NCBI RefSeq assembly: GCF_030936135.1
Contig: NC_082618.1
Location: 8,405,034 to 8,469,033, forward strand
Origin: Gavia stellata
Taxonomy: Eukaryota; Chordata; Aves; Gaviiformes; Gaviidae
Length of the DNA: 64,000 bases
Direction of reading: 5' to 3'
The position numbers and the translations under genes are program-made. The notes below the pieces were generated by a model. That model ran no database searches and was not told where the DNA came from. It saw only the letters and a list, made by a program, of their open reading frames with translations. Positions 25,701 through 38,323 of this stretch are shown piece by piece. Each line of letters opens with the position of its first letter. Position 1 is the stretch's first letter.

Positions 25701-28700
25701 CGGGGGGCGTTGGGGCTCCTGTTGCTGTGGTACAGGCAGCTTTGGTCCGCAGGATGCCAGGAATCGGTGGCACCAGCTGTCCCTGCAGATGTGTCAGTCG
25801 TCTCCCCTCCCCACCGTCTCCCGCGGCTTTGTGAAGTCCGACGTCGGGCTCAGGGAATTTGTACGTGCCACAGAGCGGATTATCGCCTAATCCTATGGAT
25901 GACATCAGGCCTGGGCATGAGCCACAAATAACCTGCGAGTACCTCAGTGGGTGTGTGTCCGTGCCCTTACACTCACCCTTCGGTGCCATGTGGGCTCCGG
26001 CGTGGCGCTGGGAAAGCAGACGGTCACCGAGCACCGTGACCAGAGCTGCTGGACCCGCCAGGGACAGGGACAGAGCACAGCCCCTTCAGGAGCAGCCGTG
26101 CGGGCGGACCAGTGCCACCGTGGCTGGGGCTCTGCCTGTACCCCCTTCACGACGCACTGTGCATCAGCACCCATCACTCCGTGCCCCGGCGCCCACCTCC
26201 TCCCTCCCTCCCAAACCCCAGTACCAGGCTCCCCGGGAGCGCGGTGCTGCAGGGGCGGCTGTTGGCCACATCCTCCCTCTCCCGTGCTCAGACCTGTCGG
26301 TCTTTTCCACGGGATTTGCCTGTCGTGTTGCATCGGCGTAGCTGGCACGCAAGGGCTGGACGCTGTGTCGCCAGCTGGTTCGAACCCGGCTGTGCCTGGG
26401 CAGGGAGGCGAGGACAGGACGGGCTCCTCGGGCTGCCGGAGCACGCTGGGACAGGGTGCGGGTGGGTGAGCGGTGCCGGGCTCGGTGCTGACCACACAAG
26501 ATCCACCAACCCTTGGGAAGGTCGGTCAGGGCTCTGCAGGGAAGGCAGATGAGTAGCAACTTGCTGGGGCTGGTGGATGGAAAGGTCAGCGGTTTGGGGC
26601 CTTTGGGAAGGGCTTTAGCACCCGTTTCATTACAGAAAGAGTGATGCAGCAGAGATCTGCCATCTCCTCACCGTTATCTGTTATCTGAGGGAGCAGGGCA
26701 GCGGGTGCCTGGGAGGGGTAGCGGTCACACCGCTGCTCTACATACAGGATCACACCCAAACAGCTTGCTGTGAATCATAGCTCCTATCTCACCTCTACCA
26801 GCCGCCTTCAACTCAGCCGCTGCTCCGCATCTGAGGTCTGACTGCTCTGGGAGGTTTGGAATGACAAAAATTCTCAGCCCCAGGCACCCTCAGGCAGATA
26901 ACGTGGGGCTTCAGAGCCCTGGAGGGAGGGTGGTGCTGAGGAAGAGCTCGGGAGTGCTGAAGGCTCGTTAGGCTCCTCTCAGCCCTGCGGTCTGGAGTCG
27001 GGACAACCAGGTTTTTGTGCTCCGGGACTCAGAAACACCCTATGGAGCACAAAGGGCGGGCAGGTATCGCACGCTCCCGCTTGCACATGGGCGTCTTGAG
27101 GCGGCTGCTTGTGTTTTGATGTCACCAGTTGTTGGGGTGTGAGAGCTGGCGTGCGGAGCCCTGAGCTCATTTCCTTCCTGTGCCGCAGGGGCTCTGCGCA
27201 CCTCTAGCAGTCCCCCAGCATCCGTCGTGGTCACAGGAGCGTGGGGTTGCCCAGCGTGGGCAGGGAGCCCACAGCCCGCCTTGCACCCCGCTCGTACCCC
27301 GTGTGTCTTAGTTCAGTTTTCAGTCACCTTTTCTCACCCCGTCAGGGGGACAGCTGGCCCGGGTCGGCTTCCGCAGACAGAAACCAGGGGAGCGAATGCA
27401 AATTCTTGCCCGGCCGCGGGCTGCTGTGAAAGCGTGTCTGTGAGAAAAATACTTACACATCCACATCGCAGGTGCTGTTGGTGTTCAACAAGTGCACAGC
27501 TCTGCGGCCCCTTCCCATCGCTCCCCACCCCACAGCAGCCCGAGCTGCAGTTTCCCTTCTTATTCCCTTCTCAATCCTCCAGGTTACTCAAATGTGTGCT
27601 GTTTGCAGGGTGCTTTGGGCCAAAACTGCTCTCTCCTGCATTTGTCCTTCCCACATTCCTGGTGCTGCAAACCCTTCAGCCCGTCCCCTGCCCTGAGCCC
27701 TGAGCCGGTGCTGCGCTGGCCGTGGCAGGGCTGAGGTGTCAGCCCGGGGAGGGGGGTGTGGGGATAAACCGGGGTGAGGCGGGAGCTGGGGGATGTAAAG
27801 GGCAGCCTGCGCTCTCCCAGCTGCTCGGCCTCCACCCCGGGGAAAGGAGAGGTACCGGAGGGATAAGCACATGGGTATGGGTATCTTGCTGCGAGGGTTT
27901 TAAGCCTGTAGGCACTCGATAGTCCACGCTCACAGGCTGCAGGACCTGGCGTGGTTGTAGCCTGTATGGGGTAGGCTGGGGCACAAACCGGCACCTGGGG
28001 CAGAGAACACTCCCCTCCATATGCCTGGCTCATCCCAAGAGGCATTGCCATGGCCGAGGGTGGAGCACAAGTGGGTTTTGTCCATTTTTGTCCTAGGAAT
28101 TGTAATTTGGAGGCTTCCTAACTGGGGAGCAGTTAACCTGGGGGTGCAAACAGCTTTGCTTCTGACTGGCAGGCATCCCCCATCCCCGCCTTCCTCCAGG
28201 AGCAGCAGCAGATGGCCAGTGTCCACCCAAGGGCTCATCTTCAGCCAGGACGGCTTCATCCTGGTCTCCGTGCTGCTCTTTGCGCCTTTCTCTGCCTCAC
28301 GTCTCTGTGACTCTGCTCCCAGGCGGAATTGCTTCCCAGCGAGCAAGCACGGCAGGTCTGGAGCAGCCCCAGCCCCTGACAGCCTCCGATCACACCCTGG
28401 GCTTGTCTTCTTCTCCTATTAGTTCAAAAGCATCTAGCTTTTATTTCAGACTAAGACTGAAAATGCTGTATAACATGAGCAAAGCAAGCCCTGGAGCAAG
28501 TTAAAGCCTTCCAGCCTTTAACTGCTGTGTAGCGATCCTCCAAATCTAAAAATGAAGTGTTGCAGCCTGTGACCGTGCTGGTTAGCTGCCTCAAGCAGGA
28601 ATGGAAGCCTAACAGCCCCGGGAGGCGAGCAGCCGGTGGTTCCTCCTCACTCTGTGAGGATGGGAGCCACGTCACGGCTGGGTGCCCCAAACATCCAGGC

Positions 28701-31700
28701 TCAAAGCTCAGAGCAGCACCCCCAGACCGGCCTCCCTTTTGAGGAGCAGCAGCCTGCAGCCGGGCTCTGTGTTGCGAGGGCCGGGTGTTCTCACTGGCAT
28801 GTCACTACCCAGATTTGCACAACAGCGGGGCCGCCTGCGGCGTGGGGTGCTGCCCGGTGGGTGGGGGTGCTGCCCGGTGGGTGCATGCTCTTGGCACTGG
28901 GAGCTGGGGAGGGCTGTCGCCCTGGGAGTGCTCGCTTCTTCCCGTTCAGTTTTTCCTGACAGGTTAAGGCTGGCCGTGAGCCAGCATCTTACGGCGCATT
29001 CAGGGCTGTCTCCAACCCCTGGAGAGTGGGTGCGCAGGGGCTGAGCTGCTGCAGCTGCCCAGGCTTCCCGTGAAAGCACCAGGCGGTGGGAGCGGTGCTC
29101 CCGGCAGCCAGAGGTGGAGGGTGCTGAGCGATGAGATGGAGGGTGCTGAGCGATGCCTCCTGCCCCTCCAAGTAACCCCGGCGTGCTCACCTGAGCTGTG
29201 GGTGCTGGCGTGTTTGCAGTCACCCCTCCAGCGGAAGGCCGGGAGTGCGAGCGGGGGACGCTGCTGCTGTCCCCTGCACACAATAGGGACAGATGCGGGA
29301 GGAAGTGATTTGTCTACAACTGGACATGGACAGACGCAGATGTTCTGCTTCCTCGGCTGCTACCATAATCGCTAATCAGATTTCTCACTCTCACCGCCAA
29401 CTCCTTCCTGGTTAAAAAGCACAGCTTTTTCTTTTCTTCTTCCCCCCCCACCCTCTAAGGTACAATTTGTGATTCATTTAAAATGTCCTGCCAGGGTGTT
29501 TCAGCTGGTGTGTGATTTCCATTCCATGGCTGTGCACGGCGCAAACAGAAGAGCAGCAATGGTGCTTATTTCATGCTGTTATAGCTCAAAAAAAAAAAAA
29601 AAAGAGCAGCAAGATGCAAAGTACAGCTGCAAATAGATGACAAGGATACAATGCTTGGCAGCCAAACTGCTCTCTCCCCTTGTGAATGGAGGTGTCTGTG
29701 TATTTTCCTTCACGCTTAAAATAGAAACATATAAATTAGCATTGCTTGTTTGTATCAGAGCACCTGTGTAGTCCGCGTTCTGCAGACTCTCCATCTGCTC
29801 ACCTCCCTGCATCCGGCAGCCGTATCAGCCACCGTCAGACTCCACCAAGCACCAGGAGAGCCGGTGTGTGGCACCGCAACGTTTTGAGTTGTTCACCCCT
29901 CTGGGCTGTTCAGGGGTGGCGGGGGATTCTCCCCCATTCCTGCTCTCCGAGGATAAATATGTGGCAGTAATAGTCCCCTGCCAGACTCCAGGCTGTTGCT
30001 GCCTTCCGGCCCACGTCTAATGGCCCCAAATGCCGACTGACCCCTTGGCTGCTGCTGGACGCTCCTCCTTAGGCGGGAGCTCAGGGGCAGCAGTGCCTCT
30101 GCTTGGGTGATCTCCGTGGGGTCGCTGCAGGGGTTGGCGAGGAGATGCCAGGTACGTGCAGGACATGACTCAGTTCCTGCCAGTCGGGAGCCAAACTCCT
30201 GCGCGGGAGAGGCTGGGCTGGCTGCAGGCTGGCAGCGCGTCCCGCTCTGCTCCAGCTGTGCTCAGCAATGCCTGCCTGGGTGTCTTGGCTGGTATCCAGC
30301 GCTAGTAAATAGCAGTAGAAATGCGATGAGACCTGTTGGAAAAAAACCCTCACCCTGACCATCCTACCAACCAGAGGCACAGTGCCTGGAGAGTGCAGAG
30401 AGCCTTCCCACACCCTGCGCTAATGTACGACTCTGTCGCTTTGGTGGTGGCCACGATGCTCTTCCCAGAAAAGCTGTGCACCTTGCTGAGCCGTCACAGA
30501 AGTGGAGGGGCCGCAGGTGACAGCGATGTCTGCTGCGTGAAGGACACCATCCCCAGTCCGCGGGCCAGCTCAGGGGACGTCTCCTCCAGCCTCAGCGGCA
30601 GAGCGGTTGCTCGCTCCCCGGCACGGCGGCTGGGCAGAGCTGTGTTGTGCCCTGGCTGAAGCCTCTGCGCTGGCCCGTTTTGGTGACGGCACTGCAGGTA
30701 CAGACCCAACAGCCTGGCACTTGTACCCGATCACACCGGTGGGTCAGAGCCACGTTGTAAAAGCAGCTGAACTTTTCTTAAAGTATTTGACCTGCTGCAA
30801 CCCGGGCTGTGACACTGGTGCCTGTGACGCTGGTGGCAAACCTATAGTTAGGTATGGCAGAAGAACGGAAACCCGAATCGCTCCACGATGGCGGCACAGT
30901 GGGGATGGCATCGGGGCTTCTGCAGCATGTCCACGGCGGGGGCACTGGTGGGAGCTGAGATAATTAGCTGCTTGATGATGACTACGCCAGTAAAGAGACT
31001 TTGCCTGGCAATGTGAAAGGAACTAATGCATTGCCAGGTTATTTAATCTCAATAAATCATTTTAAAATATTCAGCTGTTATTTACATTAAAGCAACATTT
31101 GATGCCTCTGGGCAGAAACCTAGAGGAGATTCAATATTTGTTATACATTAATTGAGCAGACTTAGGTGAGTAAATTTACTTTAATAGTTTTTTGCCTAAT
31201 AATATTAAGCCTAAAAGAGAATGAAGGAGGGGTTTGCTGGGCCATTCAGAGCTGTGAAAATCTGTTGGTTCCTCGCTGCCTGATGATGTGTTAGAGAGCT
31301 TAGGAAAAACGTTGAGTCTCAGTTGTCTCACAGCCCGTGCCTGCTTTTCTTGATGGTGGGTTGTAACAGGGGTTGCAGTTGTGTGCAGCGGCTCACTGAC
31401 GAGACTCTTTGTGCCTCGATCCGGTAATAGTCATGCACTTCTTTATTTTCAAGCACATGCTTAACTTCTGTTAACTTAAGGCAGTGTCCCACCAAATAAG
31501 TGTATTAAAGTAATAGGAAGGTAATTAGTGCACAGTTTTAGAACGCTGAACTCCAGTTTCTCCTTGGCCTCTTCTGGCTGGTAGCTCAGTGACCAGCTGT
31601 GACCCTTCTTGGTAGTCACAGCAGCGACCGTCATCGCTACCTGGGATCAGTCCACTGAACGGAGAGATGTTGGGAGGAATTTGCAATGCATCCCTGCGAA

Positions 31701-34700
31701 AATAAAGAGCTAATCTAAGGAGTGCGCAGTGAATAGCTATCTCCACTTTAGTGAGCACCATCGCTTCCCTGCGGGACAGGCCTGCAGCCCTCTCCATCGC
31801 TCAGCTCTGGCTCTTGCAGACCCGGAGCGCAGCACGTTTTTCCATCTCCTCCTCCTCGCAGAAGGGGCCCCCGCTTAAACGTGATCCTGGCTGCAGCTCT
31901 GCTGCGTGTGCGAGGGAAGAGTGAGCAACACTAAAATAAACATGCCACCATTACAGCCACTGGAAAATGAAGTAACTTCTTAACTGGTTTTGTAAACCTC
32001 TAAGCCAAGCCTTATCCTTGCAGAAGAGGTCAGGAGAGGAGCAGATGGAAGAAGCCTTATTTGGGACCATGTGTTTTCAGCAAGAGGCAGCACCCAATGT
32101 CACCAGCCTGGAGCGGCGCGATGGACACTGGTCTCAGCACGGCGCGCTGAGCCGCCGCGGCTTTTCCTTGTGTTCCTGTGCGCAGCCTGATTCAGACACA
32201 CAAAGCTCTTGACCCGTCAGTTTCTCTTTCTGAACAACGGTCCCTTTTGCATTTTTCTGGTCTCACTACAATAGTTCTCGGGATGTGACATGACCAAGGC
32301 AGCAGAGGAGCAACTGAAGTGATCAGCTAACCGTGAACAGCACAAGCCAAGGAGCCCCGGTTTTCTCTCCCCACGTGCAGAGCTGTAGGTCCGCAGCAGC
32401 TCTTGGTGCTCCTGCAGCACTGACTAAGCTTGGCCAATGTTGTAGCTTGATACTCGGGCTTTGCCAAGAGATCGGATTTCTGGGAACTTGCTCTGAATCG
32501 AATCTTAACATTTTCAGCTCCTACAACCCCAGACCAGCTCCGGCTCGTGAAAAATTAAGAGAGGGTTTTGAGAGCAATGGGCTTGGCCTCACTGACACCC
32601 CATCTGATAATTCCTCATCTTCTGAAGCAGCGAGACTTAGTAATAATGAGAGAAAAGTGCAGGAGAAACCCCTCAGTGCCTGGACCTGCCCTTTAGACGT
32701 CTACCCCGTGGAGCGTGTTCACAGTTCAGCGTCGCCGAAATGTGGCTGCGGCTCCCACATCCTCCCGGCCGGCCCCGGCCATGCCCGAAGCGAGCCCTGC
32801 TCGCAGCGGCCGCGCAGAAGGAGCCGAGGGCTCCCCCCAGCCCCTCTTTGCCGCCCGGTTCGTGCTGGCAGACCCGCCACTTACCCTCCTGTCTTTGTAG
32901 CTTGCAGGAGGAGAGGGACAGACGGCTCGCACGGAGGTGACCGCAGCGTGATTCACAGGCACAGCTGCGGTTCTGTGGGAATAAAACCCTCCCCTGCCTC
33001 ACGGGCCGGAAGAAAATCAGAACAAACGTTCTTAGGAAAGGAGGAGCAGGGTATCCAAGCCAGAGTAAACAAGCACTGAGAGAAGGGTGTGGGAAGGGGG
33101 GGACATGTGTCAGCCAGCAGACGCTAAATGGCTGTGGAGAGGACAGTAATGGGTTTCTCATGTTGTCTTTCTGGCAGTCGCCGAGTTCTTCCTATCTCCA
33201 AAGAGTGATGTGACGGATGCTTTGATGGTGGCATCTGTTCTGGTTGCACCCAAACCAGCTCGACTTGCGCTGTTTTAGGTTCCAGCTCCGTTTGTGTCTC
33301 TGAGCAGCTGGGGGCTGGAGGGTCACCTTTGTTTTCTTGGCCATGAAGGCACCCAGTCCGCGGGATTTGGAAAGGTGTGGAGCAGCGCATGTCCCTGGGC
33401 CACTGCGGAGCTTCTTTGTAACGCATGTGAGAGTAGCAGGTGCCCAAGGAAGGTGTTTGCTTAAAAATCTGGATCTTTACAGCCAGTTTTGGTGGGTCAG
33501 CAGTGCACAAGCATCGTTTGACAGCAGCAGCCATGCACGGCTGTGTGGTTTAACCGCACTGACAGCTTCAGCAGCTGCAGGTCCGAGTCTGTGTGTGGCT
33601 ACAGGACATCCCGATGGTGCGTCCTACAGAATCGGCACGTCACACACCTGAGCGGTGGAGGCCAACACCAGCCCTGGGAGCCAGGCGAAGCAGCCCACAT
33701 CAGCACTGTTGATGGAGGATGCACAAAGAAGGGACATCGAATGGGGGGAGAAGAGCCCGGTGTTCCTGGCTCCCAGGTCCGTTCCTGGCTCCCAGGTCCG
33801 TGCCTGGATGCAAGACTCTGAATGGAGACACAGACCCTAACTTGTAACTCTCCAAAGCAATCCGTCGTTAGCAGTTGCTTTCAGATGCTGGCTCAGAAAA
33901 GTCTTTCAGGGTATTTGTTATCCAGCCACAACAAGCTCGCGTGGGCTGCAGTCTGGCATGTGTAAACCAGCAATTGCAATGTTTGGGAAACTGGTAGGAT
34001 CCCTGGTTTCCACACACATAAGGTGTACTTCCCACCTTAGTGTATGAGGTAGCATGGGAAGGGACAGCACATTACGGGATTGCTGCAATCTCCAGTGAAA
34101 GCCAGCATTGCTGCAGGCATAAGAGCAGCCCAAGTTGAAGCAAGTTGGCTGTGGTATAAAGGCTGTAAGTGTGTGGTGATGCTGGTGAAGTCTTCAGCTA
34201 CCCATTACAGTGTAGAATTGAGAGCCAGCATTGTCTCAGCTGTAATAAGTCAGCCCAGAAGTTCATGGAGCCCAGCAACATGCCCTGGCGTGCCCAGTAA
34301 TGGATGCTTAGAGCAAGAGAGTAAGTTGGTGGTTACAGAGTGAGCCTTCCCCCTGTTCTTGCCCTCCTTGTAGTTGGTGGTTTAGGCTCGTGCAATGATA
34401 AAGCCTTTTTTAAGACTCCAAGTCCTTACCTCCTATTCGAGGATGTTCGCGGGCAGGGGCAGTGCTTGGCACCTCTCAGGAATAGTAAGTGTATCACCTC
34501 CCCAAATCACTTTGCGTAGGCATAGAGCACAGGTGAGATTTTTTACCCCTCCGGTGATCACAGAGGTGAGGTTCCTGCGTGGGTGTGGGTGGGGCTTTTG
34601 TGGCATTAGCCAAAATGCTGATGACTTTAACTGCAGGGAAGTCACGAGTGCTTATTTATATAATGGTTCTATCTTGGTTTTGTTCTTGATACTGTAGGTA

Positions 34701-35391
34701 TAATAGTCTGGTGACTGGCAAGCGGGCAAGAGGACTCATTGCTGTGCTGTGGCTCCTGTCCTTTGGAATTGGACTGACTCCGCTTATGGGCTGGAATAAA
34801 GCCATGAGCGGTTGTCCCAATGCCACCAACGAGACAGGGACTGACAGCGGGACAGAGCACCATGGCTGCTTCATCTCATGCCTCTTTGAGAATGTGGTAA
34901 CGATGAGCTACATGGTGTACTTCAACTTCTTCGGCTGCGTGCTGCTGCCGCTCGTTATCATGCTGGGAATCTACATTAAGATATTCATGGTCGCCTGCAA
35001 ACAGTTGCATCAGATCGAGCTGATGGGCAACTCCAGGACCACACTGCAGAAGGAAGTCCACGCAGCCAAGTCTCTGGCCATCATCGTAGGACTTTTTGCC
35101 TTCTGTTGGCTGCCCCTGCATATCTTGAACTGCATCACTCACTTCCACGAGGAGTTCTCCAAATCCAAGCCTGAGTGGGTGATGTATATGGCCATCATCC
35201 TCTCCCATGCCAACTCTGTCATCAATCCCATCATCTATGCCTACAGGATCAGGGACTTCCGCTACACCTTCCGCAAGATCATTTCCAAGATCCTCTGCAA
35301 GACAGATGACTTCCCCAAGTGCACCACTGACAACAACCAGCACCTGACTGTCACCAACGTTCACTCTGCAGTAGCCTCTGTGACCATATGA
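19432..35391 (+). CDS. ADORA2B: ADORA2B, adenosine A2B receptor, complete
   Basis: Two coding exons, 19432-19760 and 34698-35391, join within an Arg codon (AG|G) to give 340 aa. It is a class A GPCR that senses extracellular adenosine at the plasma membrane and couples mainly to Gs and Gq. Visible landmarks are D51 in TM2, the disulfide Cys C76, DRY at 100-102, ECL2 Cys 149, 167 and 171, ligand residues F173/E174, toggle W247, N254, and NPIIY at 286-290. ECL2 has two N-glycosylation sequons (N151 NAT, N154 NET). The numbering of F173/E174, W247 and N254 matches human A2B. I chose ATG 19432 for its GCCATGG context and the chicken-like start [11 protein letters not shown]. An in-frame ATG at 19396 with a weak context would add 12 residues including an NGS sequon. 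Confidence 0.97.
20593..20650 (-). mobile_element. CR1 LINE 3'-end fragment
   Basis: ATCATAGAATTGTGTAGGTT followed by GGAGAAGACCTTTAAGATCA and TCAGGTCCAACC closely matches the reverse complement of the avian CR1 3' end. It is short and 5'-truncated, and less diverged than the copy at 1631. Confidence 0.85.
23305..23336. repeat. 16-bp perfect tandem duplication
   Basis: GCGTGTGCCCGTCCCT occurs twice in a row in the GC-rich part of the intron. Confidence 0.95.
25158..25180. repeat. Poly-C tract
   Basis: 18 consecutive C, then G and CCCC, in the ADORA2B intron. Confidence 0.95.
28842..28880. repeat. 19/20-bp tandem duplication
   Basis: GTGGGGTGCTGCCCGGTGG is followed directly by a copy with one extra G. 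Confidence 0.9.
29115..29155. repeat. 22-bp tandem duplication
   Basis: TGGAGGGTGCTGAGCGATG recurs with a 22-bp period. Confidence 0.9.
29588..29603. repeat. Poly-A run
   Basis: 16 consecutive A. No adjacent retroposon body is recognised. Confidence 0.9.
32690..32960. promoter_or_regulatory. CpG-dense patch inside the ADORA2B intron
   Basis: Clustered CpG with GGCCGGCC, GCGGCCGC-like and Sp1-like strings, 1.7 kb before exon 2. It also overlaps a 248-codon open frame (32333-33079, +) with no recognisable domain. It could be an internal promoter or a methylated GC patch. Confidence 0.3.
33762..33799. repeat. 19-bp perfect tandem duplication
   Basis: GTTCCTGGCTCCCAGGTCC is present twice with no spacer. 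Confidence 0.95.
34698..35391 (+). CDS. ADORA2B: ADORA2B coding exon 2
   Basis: Starts after GATACTGTAG and encodes [12 protein letters not shown] through TM4-TM7, helix 8 and the tail ending ASVTI, then TGA. The tail ends in a V-x-I pattern that could act as a class II PDZ ligand (speculative). Confidence 0.97.
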
Positions 35392-35740
35392 CCGTGCACG
35401 TCCTGCTCCTAGGATTTTGCAGTCGGTCCCCGACACTACGCTCCCCTGTGCCTATGTGAACAGTTACAGCTAACTCCTAGAGGAGTGCTCAGAGATGACC
35501 ACTATGCAGTTATGCAGCTGTATTTTTTTTATTTTTGTAATTAACATAGTGCCTCTTAGAGGAATAACCTGATGGGGGAGACTGAGTGCAGTTCACCCTC
35601 GACTGTAAACCCAGGTTGCGTGAGTGCTGGTGACCGTATTGTATGTCCTTTCCAGGTCAGACATTGACTGTGGAAGACCCACCTGCTGGGGGTGTTTCCC
35701 TAATTGTGCTGCTCATGTCAAGTCCTAGGACCTTTATTTT

Positions 35741-35767
35741 AATTATTATTATTATTATTATTTTTTA
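35741..35767. repeat. ATT microsatellite
   Basis: About six ATT units followed by a T run, in the probable ADORA2B 3' UTR. Confidence 0.9.
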
Positions 35768-36447
35768 ATCTTTTGATTCATTTAGGAATAGTAATTTTGT
35801 GTCTGGTTTTGGGTTGTTCTCTAAGTCCGTACTTGACAGCACTTTGGTAATGCCCTAATTATTCCATCAATTGTTTGATGCAGCTAGTATTCTCTGATGG
35901 GAAAAAGTCTTACTTAGCCCAGTTGCTGGTGTGAAACTGAATCTGCGTTCCAGTCTCTGAGGGACGTGACCGTGTTGATGGGAAAACAAGATCAGAACTG
36001 GCCAGCTATTTTTGGCCCCAGTATGGAAGCCCTACTTACTGAAAAATTTCAGGAAAGAGTTGACTGAAGTTGTAGGACAGCAGTTTTATTGCCTTTAAAT
36101 CACTTTGGTCTACAGGATTGTGCAGAGCAATGCTTCAGGTTTGATTTCAAATCTGTTTCTGGCTCTCAAAATGCAGAAGGCAGATCAGAAGGTCTGATCC
36201 AGAGTCACTGAGGTTAGTGCAAACACTCCCTTGGTGACATGATCTCTACAATCAGATTTTTGCTCCCAAGTCAAAACTTGACAGCCTTGCAGTTCTTCCA
36301 GAAGTGCAGGTTTTAGCTGTGATAGCTGGACACTGCAGCTCGCCTGATTCCTAAAACTTGGTCTTGCTGGGGTTCCTCTGTAGCCCAGTAACCCCCAGAA
36401 GCTGAGAGTGCTTTTTTTTCTAATAGTGATTTTTATTTTCTTATTTT

Positions 36448-36453
36448 ATTAAA
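36448..36453 (+). terminator. ADORA2B: Candidate poly(A) signal ATTAAA of ADORA2B
   Basis: ATTAAA variant after a T-rich stretch, about 1.06 kb after the stop. Confidence 0.3.
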
Positions 36454-38317
36454 ATCCTGACCTGCATCAGTAGCAAAAGGGACTGGAAGGGCGCTTATTT
36501 GCTTGAGATGCTAGAATGCCTTGACTTGTGACCTGATTTTTGGCCAAGCTCTTTGGGGAAGAAGCTGACCTCGCAGAGTGCCGCAGGGGCCTGCCCCTTT
36601 GTAAGTACAAAGCCCACTCAACAGCGGAGCAGTCTTAATTTGTACTGCACGTTAATAACTCCCTGCAACCACAGCTCAGTAATTACTGCACCTGATTTCA
36701 CATGTGGCTGTGATATGTAAAACTGGACCAAGGTAGAAAGAACAGTGCATTAATTTCTGAAGTACGAGCTCCACTTCTCCAGACTGCGTGACGGCACGTG
36801 CACTGCTGTAAACGAACCAGTGTTTCTGGCCTGTCCTTTATTTTGCAGGGCAGTTTCATTCCACAATGGAGAGGAATAGGGAGGGGAGTCAGAAAAACAC
36901 CCAACAGCCTCCCTCCTTCATGCCCAAAAGCCGATTGTGGTACAGAGACAGCTGTTCTTGACTAGCTCAGACCTGCTATCGCCTTCTGGCCCCCTTACAA
37001 ACAGGAGTCTTGCCTGAAGGTCCCTGCATGGTAAAGAGGTACCAGCTCTCCCCAAAGCACTCAATGCCAGCAGCATCACCATGCGACCGGTGAGAAGCTG
37101 GAGTGCAAGGATGGGTATTAAATGTGGTTTTCAGTGGTAACTCATGCAGGGAGGCAGAGATAGGGAGCAAGCCTGTTAGAGCCAGGTGGCAGGGAAGGAC
37201 GTTTAAACACAGCCAGTTCCTGAAGAACGGGTCCAGTGGACAGACTGTGATGCCTGGAGTAGTTCGTCCCTGATAAATTGTACTTGAATCATATAGAAAT
37301 CAGCTTTGTGGGTTTTTAAACTGCATTGCACTAAAAGGGCGGGTAATACAAGACCCCAAGAGTTTCATTTCTCTGGTGTATGTAATGACAAATATGGTGT
37401 AAAATCAGCTGAAAAGCTGATCTGAAGAAATCCTGTTCCTGCAGCATCGGCTGTGCCAGCTGGTGTGACCCGCAGGCAGCAGCTGCAGGTATGACTTAGG
37501 GCCCACCACGCAGAGGACGGTTCACTAGGAGCGATGGATTTCGCTACTGTGTGTGTAGCAGCTCAGTTGTAAGAGCCAGCCCCAAACCTTGGTGAATCCC
37601 CAGTAAGCTCTGAATGTGTTTGTCCATGTTTATGCAATGTCCAAATTTAGCTACAGCTCGGTATCTCAGATACTGGCATTTCCAAGACGAAGCTGAATAG
37701 TTAAAAGTTACTGTCCCACGTGTTTCTCCTTTAACAGCCCCATTCAGCTTTGCTGCATCTGCCTTGGTCATAGTCCAGCTAACACATGTAGCCACCTCCT
37801 GCCATTTGGGCAGGGTTTGACTCTCTCCTCCTTTCATTCCTTCCCTTCTGTATTATCTTTGGCTGTGTTCCTTCTGTTAATCATGGCTGGAAACAAGCAG
37901 GGTTTCACCTGCAGGTTTGGCAGTGTTGCGAAGTGGTTGCGAGCCACATTTATCCTTACAACAAAGAATGTAATCTCTCCCCTCCTCCTGGCTGAAAACT
38001 CTGGACAGCACGAACAGACTGAAACACGCAGCGCTGCAATACAGAGAGAGATGGTCCCAGAACACTTGCTCATATGTGACAGCTTGCACTGCAGCTCGGC
38101 ATCCACTACTGCTACCTTTCATACGCCTCTTATGAGCCAGAATTCCTGTAGGCGGATGTGGTGTTTCCTTAGTATGACTGTGCCTTCGGGTTGTTAGCCC
38201 TTATTAACTATGGCCCGGGTCACCACGGTCTTTAGGCACATTAAGTGCCTTTGTGGATCTGAGCCAAAGTCATTTTAAGGCAAAATAAAAATAGGACACC
38301 TCCCTCGCCCCCCTCAA

Positions 38318-38323
38318 AATAAA
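38318..38323 (+). terminator. ADORA2B: Candidate distal poly(A) signal AATAAA
   Basis: AATAAAGCTCTG, with a second AATAAA 34 bp upstream (38284-38289). Confidence 0.35.

Larger units (their letters stand above)
19761..34697 (+). other. ADORA2B: ADORA2B intron (14.9 kb)
   Basis: GTAAGA...CTGTAG intron. Its composition is mosaic: mixed GC to about 23 kb, strongly GC-rich at about 23.1-30.9 kb, an AT-rich island at about 31.0-31.2 kb, and a CpG-dense patch near 32.7-32.95 kb. It holds one CR1 fragment, a poly-C run, a poly-A run and several two-copy tandem duplications. The many long open frames inside are a product of high GC; none shows a domain. Confidence 0.9.
35392..38323 (+). other. ADORA2B: ADORA2B 3' UTR and downstream flank (end uncertain)
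   Basis: Non-coding after the TGA. It is rich in T and ATT near 35.5-35.8 kb, including an ATT microsatellite. Candidate poly(A) signals are ATTAAA at 36448-36453 and AATAAA at 38284-38289 and 38318-38323. The first would give a 3' UTR of about 1.1 kb, the last about 2.9 kb. Confidence 0.5.

Noticed and set aside
25944-26559. Long open frames in the GC-rich ADORA2B intron (for example 183 codons, minus strand)
   Set aside because: Many overlapping frames on both strands, no domain and no splice context. Explained by composition.
34876-35436. 186-codon minus-strand open frame
   Set aside because: Exact antisense shadow of ADORA2B exon 2, with no independent support.
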